DNA of 64,000 nucleotides. Source: IDS-8 sp964491485. Its GTDB lineage: Bacteria > Pseudomonadota > Gammaproteobacteria > Steroidobacterales > Woeseiaceae. Each line of letters starts with the position of its first letter. The first letter of the stretch is position 1. The DNA lies in NCBI GenBank assembly GCA_964491485.1, contig CAZBGV010000004.1:11617-75616 (forward strand), given 5' to 3'. The notes beneath the pieces were generated by a model that had not been told where the DNA came from, ran no database searches, and saw nothing but the letters and a program-made list of their open reading frames with translations. The position numbers and the translations under genes were made by a program. Below, in pieces: positions 9,283 to 19,300 of this stretch.

Positions 9283-10667
9283 AACTCGCCGAGGAGGTCC
9301 TCCTCGCTCGGCTTGTCCTCCGGGATGGCCCGGCTCACCCAGGTCGTGTTCATGTAGTGCTTGACACTCAGGTTTTCGCTGGTGATGTTCCCGCCCCAGG
9401 TCCCGCATCCCAGGCTGGCGGTTTGCGGCATGCCGTTCGTGAACGATCCGGCGTTGCCGCGAACGTTCGGCTGCCGCACCATGATCCGGCTGACCGGCGC
9501 AGTCATGGCCAGGCGGTGGATGTGATCGTCATCGAAGGAGGCGATGCCGACTGAGTGTCCCTTACCGCCCACGTCGAGGATCCGGGACACCATGTCGAGC
9601 ACGTTGTCGAAGCCGCTGTAGCGGAAGATGGCGAGCACCGGGGAGAGCTTCTCGCCGGAAAAGCGGTGCTCTCTGCCGATCCTGTCCTCTTTGACGATGA
9701 TGAAGGTCTTGCCCTCGGGCAGGGTGAAGCCCGCTTTCGCGGCGATGACGCCGGCGGCTCTCGCCACCGTATCGAGCGTGCGGCGGCCCTGGGCATCCCA
9801 CATCACGGCTTCCAGCCTGTTCTTTTCCTCCTCGCTCGCGAGATAGCCGCCTTCTTTCTGCAGGGCGGCAAGAAACGCGTCGTAGACGGACTCCTCGACC
9901 AGCAGGTTGCCGTCGCACGAGCAGCCGGAGCCGTGATTCTGGGTCTTGCTGATCCGCGTGTTCATGGCGGCCTCGGCGATGTCCGCCGTCTCGTCCACGA
10001 TCACCGTCGCGTTGCCGGCCCCCACGCCGTAGGCCGGCTTGCCGGAGCCGTAGGCGGCTTTCACCATCGCCGCCCCGCCCGTCGCGACGGTCAGGTCGCA
10101 TATCGACATGAGCTCCTGGGCAAGCGGCACACTGGGTTTCTCGACGCACAGCATCAGGTCCTCGGGGGCTCCCTGCTTCTGCAGCGCGGCGCGCAGCACG
10201 CGCGCGACCTCCAGCGCCGTGTTCCTGCTCATCGGATGCGGAGAGAATATGACGGCGTCCCGGCACTTGATCGCGTTGATCGCCATGTTCACCATCGTGA
10301 CGAGCGGATTCGTGACCGGCAGCACGCCCGCGATGACTCCCGCGGGCTTCCCGTACTTGACGATCCCCTTTTCCGGGATTTCCTCGATCACGCCGACGCT
10401 CGGCGTGCGAAGGGCGTCGCGCAGGATGCCGAGAATCTTCCAGCGGCGTGCCGGCACGCCCTCCGCGCTCCCCAGGCCGCTCTCTTCCACGCTCATGCGC
10501 GTGAGTCTGCCGAAAGCCTCCTCGTTGGCCGTCGCCCACGCGACGGCACGGCACAGCCGGTCCACTGCCGCCTGGTCGTAGTGCTCTACGGCCGCCATGG
10601 CGGCACGAGCGCGCTGCAGCAGCGCCTGCGCCGCCGCCCGCTCTTCGTCGGTGATCTCTCTCGCCAT
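9261..10667 (-). CDS. CoA-acylating aldehyde dehydrogenase, SauS-like
   Basis: 468-residue aldehyde dehydrogenase of the CoA-acylating type, interconverting an aldehyde and its acyl-CoA with NAD(P). The start at MAREITDEER fits the family; upstream in-frame codons read through intergenic DNA. Visible landmarks: PAGVIAGVLPVTNPLVT near residue 108, the glycine-rich VATGGAAMVKAAYGSGKP, and the catalytic region SKTQNHGSGCSCDGN, where Cys249 or Cys251 is the likely nucleophile. The closest families I recognise are sulfoacetaldehyde and succinate-semialdehyde acylating dehydrogenases; the sequence alone does not choose between substrates. It is divergent from a CoA-transferase, citryl-CoA-lyase-like and ThDP gene set, which suggests it makes or uses the aldehyde of that route. 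Confidence 0.88.
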   Translation of the reverse strand: MAREITDEERAAAQALLQRARAAMAAVEHYDQAAVDRLCRAVAWATANEEAFGRLTRMSVEESGLGSAEGVPARRWKILGILRDALRTPSVGVIEEIPEKGIVKYGKPAGVIAGVLPVTNPLVTMVNMAINAIKCRDAVIFSPHPMSRNTALEVARVLRAALQKQGAPEDLMLCVEKPSVPLAQELMSICDLTVATGGAAMVKAAYGSGKPAYGVGAGNATVIVDETADIAEAAMNTRISKTQNHGSGCSCDGNLLVEESVYDAFLAALQKEGGYLASEEEKNRLEAVMWDAQGRRTLDTVARAAGVIAAKAGFTLPEGKTFIIVKEDRIGREHRFSGEKLSPVLAIFRYSGFDNVLDMVSRILDVGGKGHSVGIASFDDDHIHRLAMTAPVSRIMVRQPNVRGNAGSFTNGMPQTASLGCGTWGGNITSENLSVKHYMNTTWVSRAIPEDKPSEEDLLGEFYGSEIF

Positions 10668-11040
10668 AATCCTTTGCTCGCTACCGTGCCTTCTCATGAG
10701 AATGCCGGCAGGCCGTGCGCGACCTGGCAATTTCCGGCGATACGAAGGCGTTGCCGGAATTGTATTCGCCGGACGATCGGTCACGACATGGCTGACCCTG
10801 AACAGGGGTGGGCCGTGAGAGCACTTTGGACGGCCCCCAATCGGTCCTGGGAACCCCTGCCGGGCCGTTTCCTTTTCCGCGATGTGCATTCTCAGCCCAT
10901 CGCCTGTGCATGGCTGGCTAGGGTTCGGGCCACGGGGACCGGCTACCCTGCATCGGAACCGATTCCTGCCTGGACATGGATATTCGCCGGATAGAGGTCC
11001 CACCGGAGAGGTCTTCGACTGCTGCGCGCAGGGCCGCGCG
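10668..11040. other. Divergent intergenic region, likely two promoters
   Basis: 373 bases between the dehydrogenase and the CoA-transferase, which point away from each other, so both promoters should lie here. I see no gene, no regulator and no clear -35/-10 pair. CCGGA occurs several times (for example near 10747 and 10767), but I would not call an operator from that. Confidence 0.5.
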
Positions 11041-12222
11041 ATGAAACCGCTCGAAGGCGTACGTGTGCTCGACCTGTCACGCATGGTTGCCGGAGGAATG
11101 GCCGGCATGCTGCTGGCCGATTTCGGTGCCGATGTGCTCAAGGTCGAGCGGCCGGGAGCCGGCGATCCGCTGCGACGCTGGACTACCGGGGGCCGGGATC
11201 TCTGGTGGAAGGTATACGGGCGAAACAAGCGTTGCATCACGTTGAACACCCACTCGGAAGAGGGACGCAAGCTGCTTCTGCGAATGCTGCCGGGCTTCGA
11301 TGTCCTGATGGAGTCGAGCGTCCCGGGTACGATGGAGCGCCACGCGCTCGGGTGGGAAGACCTGAGTGCTGCTCATCCCGGCCTCATCATGCTGCGTATT
11401 TCCGGCTGGGGTCGTAACGGCCCGTCCAGCCGGCGTCCGGGTTTCGGCTCACTGGTCGAAGCCGCTTCCGGTCTTGCGGCAATGACCGGGGAGGCGGGTC
11501 GTGCGCCGATCCTGCCCCCTGCGCCGATCGCGGACATGTTTTCCGGGCTGTATGCCGCGAATGCCGTTGCTTTCGCCCTGTTTCATCGCGAGGCGCATGG
11601 AGGCGGGGGGCAGGTCATCGACGTTTCGCTGTTCGAATCGGTCTTCTCAATACTCGGGCCGATCGCAGCCGAGTACGCCATTGGGGGCAAGGTCCGGACG
11701 CGGACCGGCAGCCGCTCCACGAACTCTGCGCCGCGCGGCGTCTACGAGACTCTCGACGGCCAATGGATCGCCGTGAGCGGTTCGACTCCCGACATGGCAG
11801 AGAAATTTCTCGTCGGCTACTCGCTCGGTCACCTGCTCGATGACCCTCGCTTCGCAACCAACGAGGCGCGCGTCCGCCATGCCGCCGAGCTGGATGCAGC
11901 CATCTCGAGGGCGATCGGCGAGCGGACGCTGAACGAAAACCTCGAAATCATCCTTAAGAACGGCCTGACGGCGCATCCCGTGCAGACGATCCGCGAGATC
12001 GAGAGCGATCCGCACTGGCAGGCGCTCGCACTGACGATAGACGTGCCGGACGGGGAAGAGAGCGTACGTATGCACAACGTGTTTCCCAGGTTCTCCGCCA
12101 CGCCCGGCGAGATCCGGCACCCCGGCGCACGGCTCGGCGCCGACAACGAGGCGTTCTACTGCGATGAGCTGGGCTTGTCGCGGGGTGAGCTTGCGGGTTT
12201 ACAGGAGGCCGGCGTCATCTGA
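11041..12222 (+). CDS. Class III (CaiB/BaiF) CoA-transferase
   Basis: Moves CoA between carboxylic acids through an enzyme-bound anhydride. The N-terminus MKPLEGVRVLDLSRMVAGGMAGMLLADFGADVLKVERPGAGDPLR is the textbook start of this family, so ATG 11041 is the start even though the frame is open further upstream. The catalytic aspartate by family alignment is Asp165 in PIADMFSGLYAANAVAFALF. GGGQVIDVSLFES and the C-terminal AHPVQTIREI and HPGARLGADNEAFY blocks follow. 393 residues is normal. It begins a three-gene run, with 12 bases to the next gene, and probably loads the pathway's acid onto CoA. The substrate is not readable. Confidence 0.92.
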   Translation: MKPLEGVRVLDLSRMVAGGMAGMLLADFGADVLKVERPGAGDPLRRWTTGGRDLWWKVYGRNKRCITLNTHSEEGRKLLLRMLPGFDVLMESSVPGTMERHALGWEDLSAAHPGLIMLRISGWGRNGPSSRRPGFGSLVEAASGLAAMTGEAGRAPILPPAPIADMFSGLYAANAVAFALFHREAHGGGGQVIDVSLFESVFSILGPIAAEYAIGGKVRTRTGSRSTNSAPRGVYETLDGQWIAVSGSTPDMAEKFLVGYSLGHLLDDPRFATNEARVRHAAELDAAISRAIGERTLNENLEIILKNGLTAHPVQTIREIESDPHWQALALTIDVPDGEESVRMHNVFPRFSATPGEIRHPGARLGADNEAFYCDELGLSRGELAGLQEAGVI

Positions 12223-12234
12223 CGCGGCGAAGAG

Positions 12235-13062
12235 ATGAAGGAACCCTGGCAAACCGCCATCACGCACGCGGAAACGAACGTGATACGGATCGGAGGCTAC
12301 GACGTCTCCGAGCTGATGACAAAGGCGAGCTTTACGGATTCGGTCTTCCTGCTGCACAGGGGCCGCCTGCCGGACAGCGCCGAGCGCCGCCTCCTCGACG
12401 CCGTCCTGGTCGCGGTCAGCGATCATGGTCCCGGCGCACCTTCGACGGCCGCTTCCCGGCTGGTAGCCAGCGCGAATCGCGCGGCGCCGGAGGCAGCGGT
12501 CGCCGCGGGCGTGCTCGCCATAGGCGACGCGCACGCCGGAGCGGGCATGGCATGCATGCGGCTGATTGCAGAAGGTCTCGAGCTCGCGAGGGCTCACGAC
12601 CTGGACCTGGACGCGGCGGCTGCAAGACTGGTGGAGGACGCGCGAAACCGCGGCCGGCGTGTGCCGGGTATTGGACACCGGCTGCATACCGCGGATCCGC
12701 GCACGCAAGCGCTGCTATCGATCGCTCGCGAAGGCGACAAGGCCGGCGCCGGAGTCGCGTTCCTTCTCGCCCTGGAAAGAGCGGTCTCGCGCCAGGTCAA
12801 GCCTATGCCCGTCAACGTCGACGGGGCATTGGCGGCCGTGTTGTTCGATCTCGGTTTTCCTCCGCTGTTTGCGAAGCTCGTCTTCATGATCGGCCGGGTG
12901 GCCGGGCTGACGGCACATGTCGCGGAGGAATACTCGCGTGAGCGACCGATGCGCATCCGCATCCCGGTCAGCTACGACGGCCCGCCGCCCCGAAGCATCG
13001 ACGCTGCTGCGGCGGCAGCCGGCCAGGACACATCTACGAAAGACGGAGCAAAGAATTCATGA
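12235..13062 (+). CDS. Citryl-CoA lyase-like, short citrate-synthase-fold enzyme
   Basis: 275-residue member of the citrate synthase superfamily, shorter than true citrate synthase (about 430) and close in size and layout to citryl-CoA lyase. The catalytic set appears intact: His100 in GDAHAGAG (the GPLHGG position), His148 in GIGHRLH (GFGHRVY) and Asp196 in PVNVDGALA (NVDFYSG). In this fold the chemistry is condensation or cleavage between an acetyl-CoA-type unit and a 2-oxo acid. It is packed between a CoA-transferase and a ThDP enzyme and overlaps the latter by four bases. I infer it cleaves the CoA ester made by the transferase into acetyl-CoA plus a 2-oxo acid. The C-terminal 25 residues (AAAAAAGQD...) are low complexity. 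Confidence 0.85.
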   Translation: MKEPWQTAITHAETNVIRIGGYDVSELMTKASFTDSVFLLHRGRLPDSAERRLLDAVLVAVSDHGPGAPSTAASRLVASANRAAPEAAVAAGVLAIGDAHAGAGMACMRLIAEGLELARAHDLDLDAAAARLVEDARNRGRRVPGIGHRLHTADPRTQALLSIAREGDKAGAGVAFLLALERAVSRQVKPMPVNVDGALAAVLFDLGFPPLFAKLVFMIGRVAGLTAHVAEEYSRERPMRIRIPVSYDGPPPRSIDAAAAAAGQDTSTKDGAKNS

Positions 13063-14795
13063 ATGGAGCGATGTATATAGCGGAGTGCCTGAAGAACGAG
13101 GGAGTGGAAAAGGTCTTCGGCCAGTGCGGGCACACGAATTATGCGCTCATCGACTCCTGTCACCGGCATGGAATCGAGTACGTCTCCTTTCGCCACGAGC
13201 AGCTGGCGGGCCACGCGGCGGACGCCTACTTCCGCGTATCGCACAAGCTGGCCGTCGTGAACGTGCACCTCTCACCCGGTTTGACCAACGCCGTCACCGG
13301 CATCGCGAGCGCCGCCGCCGACTGCACGCCGATGCTCGTCTTTGCGGGCAATACGCAGTCCTACCATCACGCGCGGGAGCCGCACCAGGGGATCCGCTTT
13401 CACGCCGATGCCTCGCAGGCCGAGCTGCTGCGTCCGGTCTGCAAGCGGGTCTGGCGGGTGGACGACCCGAACCTGCTGCCGGACGTCCTGCCGCGCGCCC
13501 TGAACGTGGCGCAGACCGGCCGCCCCGGCGCCGTCCTGATCGACGTGCCGATGGACGTCTATTCGCGTCCCGTGGATGCCCCGATTTCGAAGATGCTGAA
13601 CCGCAGGCCCGGGCACGCGAGGCCCGCCGCCGACGCCGCCGGCATCGCCCAGGCGGCGAAGATACTGGCAGAAGCCGGCCGGCCGGTCATCTTCGCGGGC
13701 AACGGCGTGCTGCTGGCCGAGGCGACCGGTGAGCTGCTGGAGCTCGCGGAGCGCACGGGGATTCCCGTCGCGACGACGCTGATGGGCAAAGGCGCATTTC
13801 CCGAGGACCACCCGCTCGCGCTCGGTACCACCGGCATCTGGGGCACTCGCGTCGCCAACGACTTTACCCGCAATGCAGACGTCATCCTGGCCGTCGGCAC
13901 GGGATTCGCCGAGGCCGATTGCAGCTCCTGGAACCCGAAGTTCACGTTCGCGATTCCCCCGACCCGCCTGATCCAGATCGACATCGACCCGCAGGAGATC
14001 GGCAAGATCTACCCGGTCGAGCTCGGGCTCGTCGGCGACGCAAAGGCGTCGCTTGCCGCGCTCCTCGATGCGGTGGGAGAGGAGCGCCGCCTGCCCTGGC
14101 GCGACGGCGACAAACCGGTCGACCTGGCTGCCGAGAAGCATCGCTGGCAACGCGAGCTCGACGACATGCGGCAGGACGAGGGTCGTCCGATACACCCGGC
14201 GCGGCTGCTGGCCGCGCTGCAGGAGACCCTGCCGCGCGATGCGGTCGTCGTGACCGACGTCGGGTGGAACAAGAATGGCGCCGGCCAGCAGCTCCCCGCC
14301 CTCGAACCGCGTTCCTTCGTCACCAGCGGCGGTCTTGCCACGATGGGGTTTGCGCCGGCCGCCGCCATCGGGGCGAAGCTGGGGGCGCCCGATCGGAAAG
14401 TGGTCTGCCTCGTCGGCGACGGCGGATTGATGTCCGTGGTCGGTGCGCTGACGACGGCCGTGGAGCTGAACGTGCCCGTGCTCTGGGTTCTCTTCAACAA
14501 CTTCTGTTTCTCGACCATCCGCACCGTCGGGACGACGTATTTCAACAACGCCTACGGAACGGAGTTCCGGACGCCCGACGGCAAGCCTTACAACCCCGAT
14601 TTCCAGCTCATGGCGCAATCGTTCGGTATCGGTTCCGCCCTCGTGGACGATCCGCGCGACCTGAAATCCGCGCTGCAGTCCGCGCTTGCCGAGGAGCGGC
14701 CGTACCTGCTCGAGGTGCGCACCCGGGGCGACGTGGCGATGCCCCGCACCGGTTACTGGGACATCGCCGATTTCCTGAAGCTCGGCAACGGGTGA
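13059..14795 (+). CDS. ThDP-dependent enzyme, acetolactate-synthase-like
   Basis: 578 residues with all three domains of the acetolactate synthase / oxalyl-CoA decarboxylase / 2-hydroxyacyl-CoA lyase superfamily. The activating glutamate is Glu47 in FRHEQLAGHAADAY. The middle domain carries GRPVIFAGNGVLL. The ThDP-binding motif runs from GDGGLMSVVGAL near residue 452 to NNFCFSTIR. Possible reactions are decarboxylation of a 2-oxo acid, cleavage of a 2-hydroxyacyl-CoA, or carboligation. FGQCGHTNYALID at the N-terminus differs from the FGIMGSAF start I know for sulfoacetaldehyde acetyltransferase. It is co-translated with the citryl-CoA-lyase-like gene, so its substrate is probably that enzyme's product. 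Confidence 0.88.
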   Translation: MNGAMYIAECLKNEGVEKVFGQCGHTNYALIDSCHRHGIEYVSFRHEQLAGHAADAYFRVSHKLAVVNVHLSPGLTNAVTGIASAAADCTPMLVFAGNTQSYHHAREPHQGIRFHADASQAELLRPVCKRVWRVDDPNLLPDVLPRALNVAQTGRPGAVLIDVPMDVYSRPVDAPISKMLNRRPGHARPAADAAGIAQAAKILAEAGRPVIFAGNGVLLAEATGELLELAERTGIPVATTLMGKGAFPEDHPLALGTTGIWGTRVANDFTRNADVILAVGTGFAEADCSSWNPKFTFAIPPTRLIQIDIDPQEIGKIYPVELGLVGDAKASLAALLDAVGEERRLPWRDGDKPVDLAAEKHRWQRELDDMRQDEGRPIHPARLLAALQETLPRDAVVVTDVGWNKNGAGQQLPALEPRSFVTSGGLATMGFAPAAAIGAKLGAPDRKVVCLVGDGGLMSVVGALTTAVELNVPVLWVLFNNFCFSTIRTVGTTYFNNAYGTEFRTPDGKPYNPDFQLMAQSFGIGSALVDDPRDLKSALQSALAEERPYLLEVRTRGDVAMPRTGYWDIADFLKLGNG

Positions 14796-15126
14796 CCGTG
14801 AAGGCCCGGTCCATGCCGTGATTTTCGCGCGTTCGATGGCCTGGCCGGCAAGAGAGTGTGGGCCTTCGAGCCGGGCGGCCATCGGGCACGCGATTTTCCT
14901 TTCGCCGCCTTTGCACCCGGGCGGTGCACAAGCAGCGGCGTGCAGCTTCCCGGTGCACTTTGAGCCGGTCTCCAGTGCACTGCAGGCTACAGCTTCGACC
15001 GCTTTTCCTGCCTACGCTGGCATGCGGCGGAGATTTCCCCGCGCGTGCCGGCAAGCGCCCGTGGCGGCGCCCTCCGCCCTGCGCGGCCCGTCCCGGAGCG
15101 CGATCCGATGTCTTCAGGGTTCGCAC
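14796..15126. promoter_or_regulatory. Intergenic region with three GTGCAC palindromes
   Basis: 331 bases before the first RND adaptor, with no convincing gene. GTGCAC occurs at 14924-14929, 14953-14958 and 14975-14980, inside about 57 bases. Such clusters can be operators for a repressor of the pump operon, but no regulator gene is nearby and spacing (29 and 22) is not helical-phase perfect. I see no clear promoter elements. Confidence 0.3.
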
Positions 15127-16305
15127 ATGCTTGAGCTCATGTCCAATCACGCCCATGGGGTGGCCCGCAGGGCACCCGGCCCGTCACTCGCCCGGAGCTC
15201 CCGCGGGGGAGGATGTGTGGCTGCCGCGGCGCTGTGCGCGGTGCTCGTTTCGGCCTGCGGCGAGGAGGGAAGCCAGCGCGTGGCCCAGGCGAACGTCCGG
15301 ACGGCCGCCCCGCAGGTCCGGGTGATCGTGCAGCCCCTGCGCTTCAACGAGGAGCGCACCCGGATCGAGGCGGTCGGCACTTCGCGGGCAATACTCTCCA
15401 TTGCCGTGTACCCGGCCGTGTCCGGCGAGGTGATTGCGGTCAATTTCGAGCCCGGGCAGAAGGTGCGGGAAGGCGATGCCCTGGTCGAGCTCGAGCGCCG
15501 CGATGAGGAGCTCGCAGTCGAGCTCGCGAGCGTGCGGGTGGCCGACGCGGAGCGCCTGTACGAGCGCTACCAGCGGACCGGCAACAGCGGTGCGGTCCTG
15601 CCGACCGCCATCGATGCGGCCCGTGCCGCCGCACACGCCGCGCGTATCGAGCTCGAGCGAGCCAGGGTCGCGCTGGATTATCGGACCGTCAACGCGCCGT
15701 TTTCCGGCTACGTCGGCATCAGCGACGTCGATCCGGGTGACCGCATCAACCCGAACACGCAAATCACGACGCTGGACGACCGCAGCTCGCTGCTCGTCAC
15801 TTTCGCCGTGCCGGAATCGCTGAGCGGCCGTTTGACCACGCAGGATGACGTTCAGCTCGCCACCTGGAACGGACGCGGGCCCGCGGCCTGGGGCGAGGTC
15901 GTGGACATCGACAGCCGTATCGATCCGGCAACGCGAACGTTCATGGCTCGTGCACTGGTCCCCAACGAGGACGATCGGCTGCGTCCCGGCATGAGTTTTC
16001 GGGTCACGGTCGACGTGCCCGGTATCCCGTACCCCGTCGTGCCGGAGACCGGCGTGCAATGGGGCGCCGACGGCGCATACGTCTGGTCGGTGGCCGACAA
16101 CCGGGCGCAGCGCGTGCCCGTCAGCATCGTCCAGCGCCAGCAGGGCGAGATCCTCGTCGAGTCCTCGGAGCTCGCGGAGGGCGACCTGATCGTGGTCGAA
16201 GGCATTCAGCGGGTGCGCGACGGCATGGAGCTCGTGTACGACCACCCCGGGCTCGTCGACGATGGCCCGGCCGGCAGCAGCAAGCCGGCCGTTTGTGCCG
16301 ACTGA
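15127..16305 (+). CDS. RND efflux periplasmic adaptor (membrane fusion protein), copy 1
   Basis: Bridges the inner-membrane RND pump to an outer-membrane channel. The N-terminus has a hydrophobic segment ending in the lipobox VSAC, so it should be a lipoprotein. Biotinyl-lipoyl-type halves are visible (AVYPAVSGEVIAVNFEPGQKVREGDALVEL, and ALDYRTVNAPFSGYVGISDVDPGDRI), around a short helical hairpin near residues 130-170. A beta-barrel and membrane-proximal domain follow (RPGMSFRVTVDVPG). The frame is open from 14818; I start at ATG 15127, and ATG 15139 is also possible. It lies nine bases before the RND pump gene. It is a paralogue of the adaptor at 19914. Confidence 0.9.
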   Translation: MLELMSNHAHGVARRAPGPSLARSSRGGGCVAAAALCAVLVSACGEEGSQRVAQANVRTAAPQVRVIVQPLRFNEERTRIEAVGTSRAILSIAVYPAVSGEVIAVNFEPGQKVREGDALVELERRDEELAVELASVRVADAERLYERYQRTGNSGAVLPTAIDAARAAAHAARIELERARVALDYRTVNAPFSGYVGISDVDPGDRINPNTQITTLDDRSSLLVTFAVPESLSGRLTTQDDVQLATWNGRGPAAWGEVVDIDSRIDPATRTFMARALVPNEDDRLRPGMSFRVTVDVPGIPYPVVPETGVQWGADGAYVWSVADNRAQRVPVSIVQRQQGEILVESSELAEGDLIVVEGIQRVRDGMELVYDHPGLVDDGPAGSSKPAVCAD

Positions 16306-16314
16306 TCCCGGCCG

Positions 16315-19300
16315 ATGAACGGATCGGACGACAAGCGACCGGACGGCCCCAGGGCCGACGATCCGCTGGATGACCTCATGGCCGGGCAGATGAACGATCT
16401 GCCGAGCGTCTCGATCCGCCGCCCGGTTCTCGTGCTGGTGCTGAATCTCCTGATCCTGCTCGCCGGCGTTGCCGCGGTGCTCGCCGTCGAGGTGCGGGAG
16501 CTGCCGGACGTCGACCGGCCGATCGTGAGCGTCCGCGCGGAATACCCCGGTGCTTCGCCGGAAACGATGGACGCGGAGGTGGTCAGCGTTCTCGAGGGAG
16601 CGGTTGCCCGCGTTTCCGGCATCTACAACATCGATTCGGCATCGGAAGAGAACGAGGGGCGCCTGCGCATCGAGTTCCAGCCGGACGTGGACCTGGACAG
16701 TGCGGCGTCCGACGTGCGCGAGGCGGTCAGTCGGGTGCTGCACCAGCTGCCCGAACGAATCGAGCAGGTCGTGGTGCTGAAGGCGGACGACGACTCGGGC
16801 TCCGTGGTGAACATCGCCATTCTCACCGACACGCTCATGGAGGACGAGGTCACGCGGATTGCCGAGCGGGACATCATTCCGGAGCTGATTTCAATCGAGG
16901 GCGTCGCCGACGTGCAGCTTTTCGGCGAGCGCCAGCGCATGCTGCGCGTCGTCGTCGACCCGCTGCGCCTGACGAGCTACGGATTGTCAGTGAGCGATGT
17001 CGCGGCGGCACTGATGGATGCGCCGTTCGACGTGCCGGCGGGGAGCTTCCGCTCCGCCGATCAGGAGCTGATCGTACGGGCCGACGCCTCGGTCGTGACC
17101 GCCAGCCAGGCAGCGGACATCATCATCCGCGGCAATGTGCGCATCGGCGACGTCGCGAACGTCTATTTCGGCCCGGAGGATGCGCAGTCCTATACGCGCC
17201 TGGACGGGCGTTCCGTCGTCGGCCTGGGGGTCGTCCGCCAGGCGAAGTCGAATACCATCGAAATTTCCGACGGCGTGCATCGGGTGGTCGAGCGTATGAA
17301 CCAGCGCTACGACGACCTGGAGCTCGTCATCACTGACGACAACGCGGAATTCATCCGCAGCTCCGTCGCGGAAGTGCTGTTTACCCTGGTATTCACCATC
17401 GCCATCGTCGTCGCGTCCATCTGGCTGTTCATGGGCTCGTGGCGTGCGACGCTGGTGCCGAGTGTCGCCATCCCGATCTCCCTGATCGGTACCGTCGCGG
17501 CAATCTGGCTGTTCGACTTCTCGATCAACATTCTTACGCTCATGGCGCTGGTGCTCGCGACCGGACTCGTCGTGGACGATGCGATCGTCGTGCTCGAGAA
17601 CATCCAGCGAAGGCGCAGGCAGGGCATGGGCGCCCGCGCCGCGGCGGTGCTCGGCACGCGCCAGGTCTTCTTCGCCGTCATCACGACCACGGCCGTGCTC
17701 ATCTCCGTCTTCGTGCCTATCGCGTTCCTGCCGAGCACGGCCGGAAGGATGTTCCGCGAGTTCGGGGCCGTGCTCGCCGTCGCGGTGGCGATCTCGGCCT
17801 TCGTTTCCCTCTCGCTGGTGCCGGCCGCGGCCTCGCGGCTCGCGGGCCAGGAAGACGGCAGCGCCCTGCGCCGCGGCATCGCGGCCTTCGGTGAGCGGCT
17901 GAAGAGCTGGTACCAGCGCTCGCTTGCGTGGACACTGGATCGTCCCGTCGTGCCGGTCGGCTTCGCGCTCGCGTTCGCGGTACTTGCGTTCGTCCTTTTC
18001 AACACCCTCGACAAGGAACTGTTGCCACCGGAGGATCGCGGCATATTGTACGTATCGGCGCAAGGCCCGGACGGCGTCGGGATCGGCTACATGGATCGCC
18101 AGACGGACAGGATCGAAGCCATTCTGCGGCCGCTCGTCGAACAGGGTGTCGCCCGTTCCCTGTTCACGGCCGTCGGTCGCGGCGATCCGAACCGGAGCCG
18201 GGTGACGGTGCCTCTCGTTGACTGGGCCGAGCGCGAACGGGGGCAGCAGGACATCATCGAGGACCTTCAGGGTCCGCTGTCGCAGATCCCGGGTGCGCGG
18301 GTGACCATCAGCAGCCCGAACAGCCTCGATCTGCGGAATGGCAACGGCGACCTGCAAGTCGCGCTGATCGGGAACGACTACGACGAGATTTTCGAAGCGA
18401 CCAAGGCCTTCGTACGCGCCATTGAGGAACGCTTGTCCAATATCGAGCAGCCGGAGGTGTCGTACGACCCCACCCAGCCGCAGCTGTCGGTCGAGATCGA
18501 CCGGCGGCGCGCGGCGGACCTGGGCATCGATCTGGACAACCTTGCCACGACGCTGCGTGCGATGATCGACGGGGACGAGCTGGCCGACCTCAACATCGAG
18601 GACGAGGCGGTGCCGATCCTGCTGGAGGCATCGAGCGGCGAAATCAACGATCCGACCGACCTCGTGAACCTGTATGTCAGCACCGACAGCGGGCAACTGC
18701 TTCCGTTGGCCTCCGTAGTGACGCTGAAGGAAGAGGGTGTTGCATCGCAGCTGGACCGGCAGGCGCAGCGCCGCGCGATCAGGGTCTCCATGCAGATCTC
18801 CGGGAGGTATCCGCTGCAGGCGGCCGTCGACGACCTGAGAGCGCTCGCGGACGAGGTGCTGCCGGGCAATATCGGGATGGTGCTGCTCGGGGAGGCCGCG
18901 ACGCTCGAGGAGACGTCGCGCGAAGTCGCCGCCACGTACGCCATCGCGCTGGCCGTCGTATTCCTCGTTCTCTGCGCCCAGTTCGAAGGGTTCACGAGCG
19001 CCATTGTGGTCACCCTGACCGTGCCTTTCGGTATCGCCGCCGCGGTGCTGGCGCTGTTCCTGACGGGGACTTCCGTCAACATCTATTCGCAGATCGGCCT
19101 GGTGCTGCTGATCGGCCTGATGGCCAAGAACAGCGTGCTCCTCGTCGAGTTCTCGGACCAGCTGCGCGACCGGGGGTATGGTATTCGGGAAGCGGTGGAA
19201 GCCGGCGCCGGCGTGCGCCTGCGACCGGTGGCGATGACCATGATCGCTACGGTGCTCGGCGGCCTGCCCCTGATTCTCTCGCACGGCGCCGGCGCGGAAT

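Noticed and set aside
13059..14795. ThDP enzyme as sulfoacetaldehyde acetyltransferase (Xsc)
   Set aside because: A SauS-like dehydrogenase nearby made this tempting, but the N-terminal motifs differ from the Xsc pattern I know and no phosphate acetyltransferase or sulfite exporter is present. Not excluded, only unsupported.
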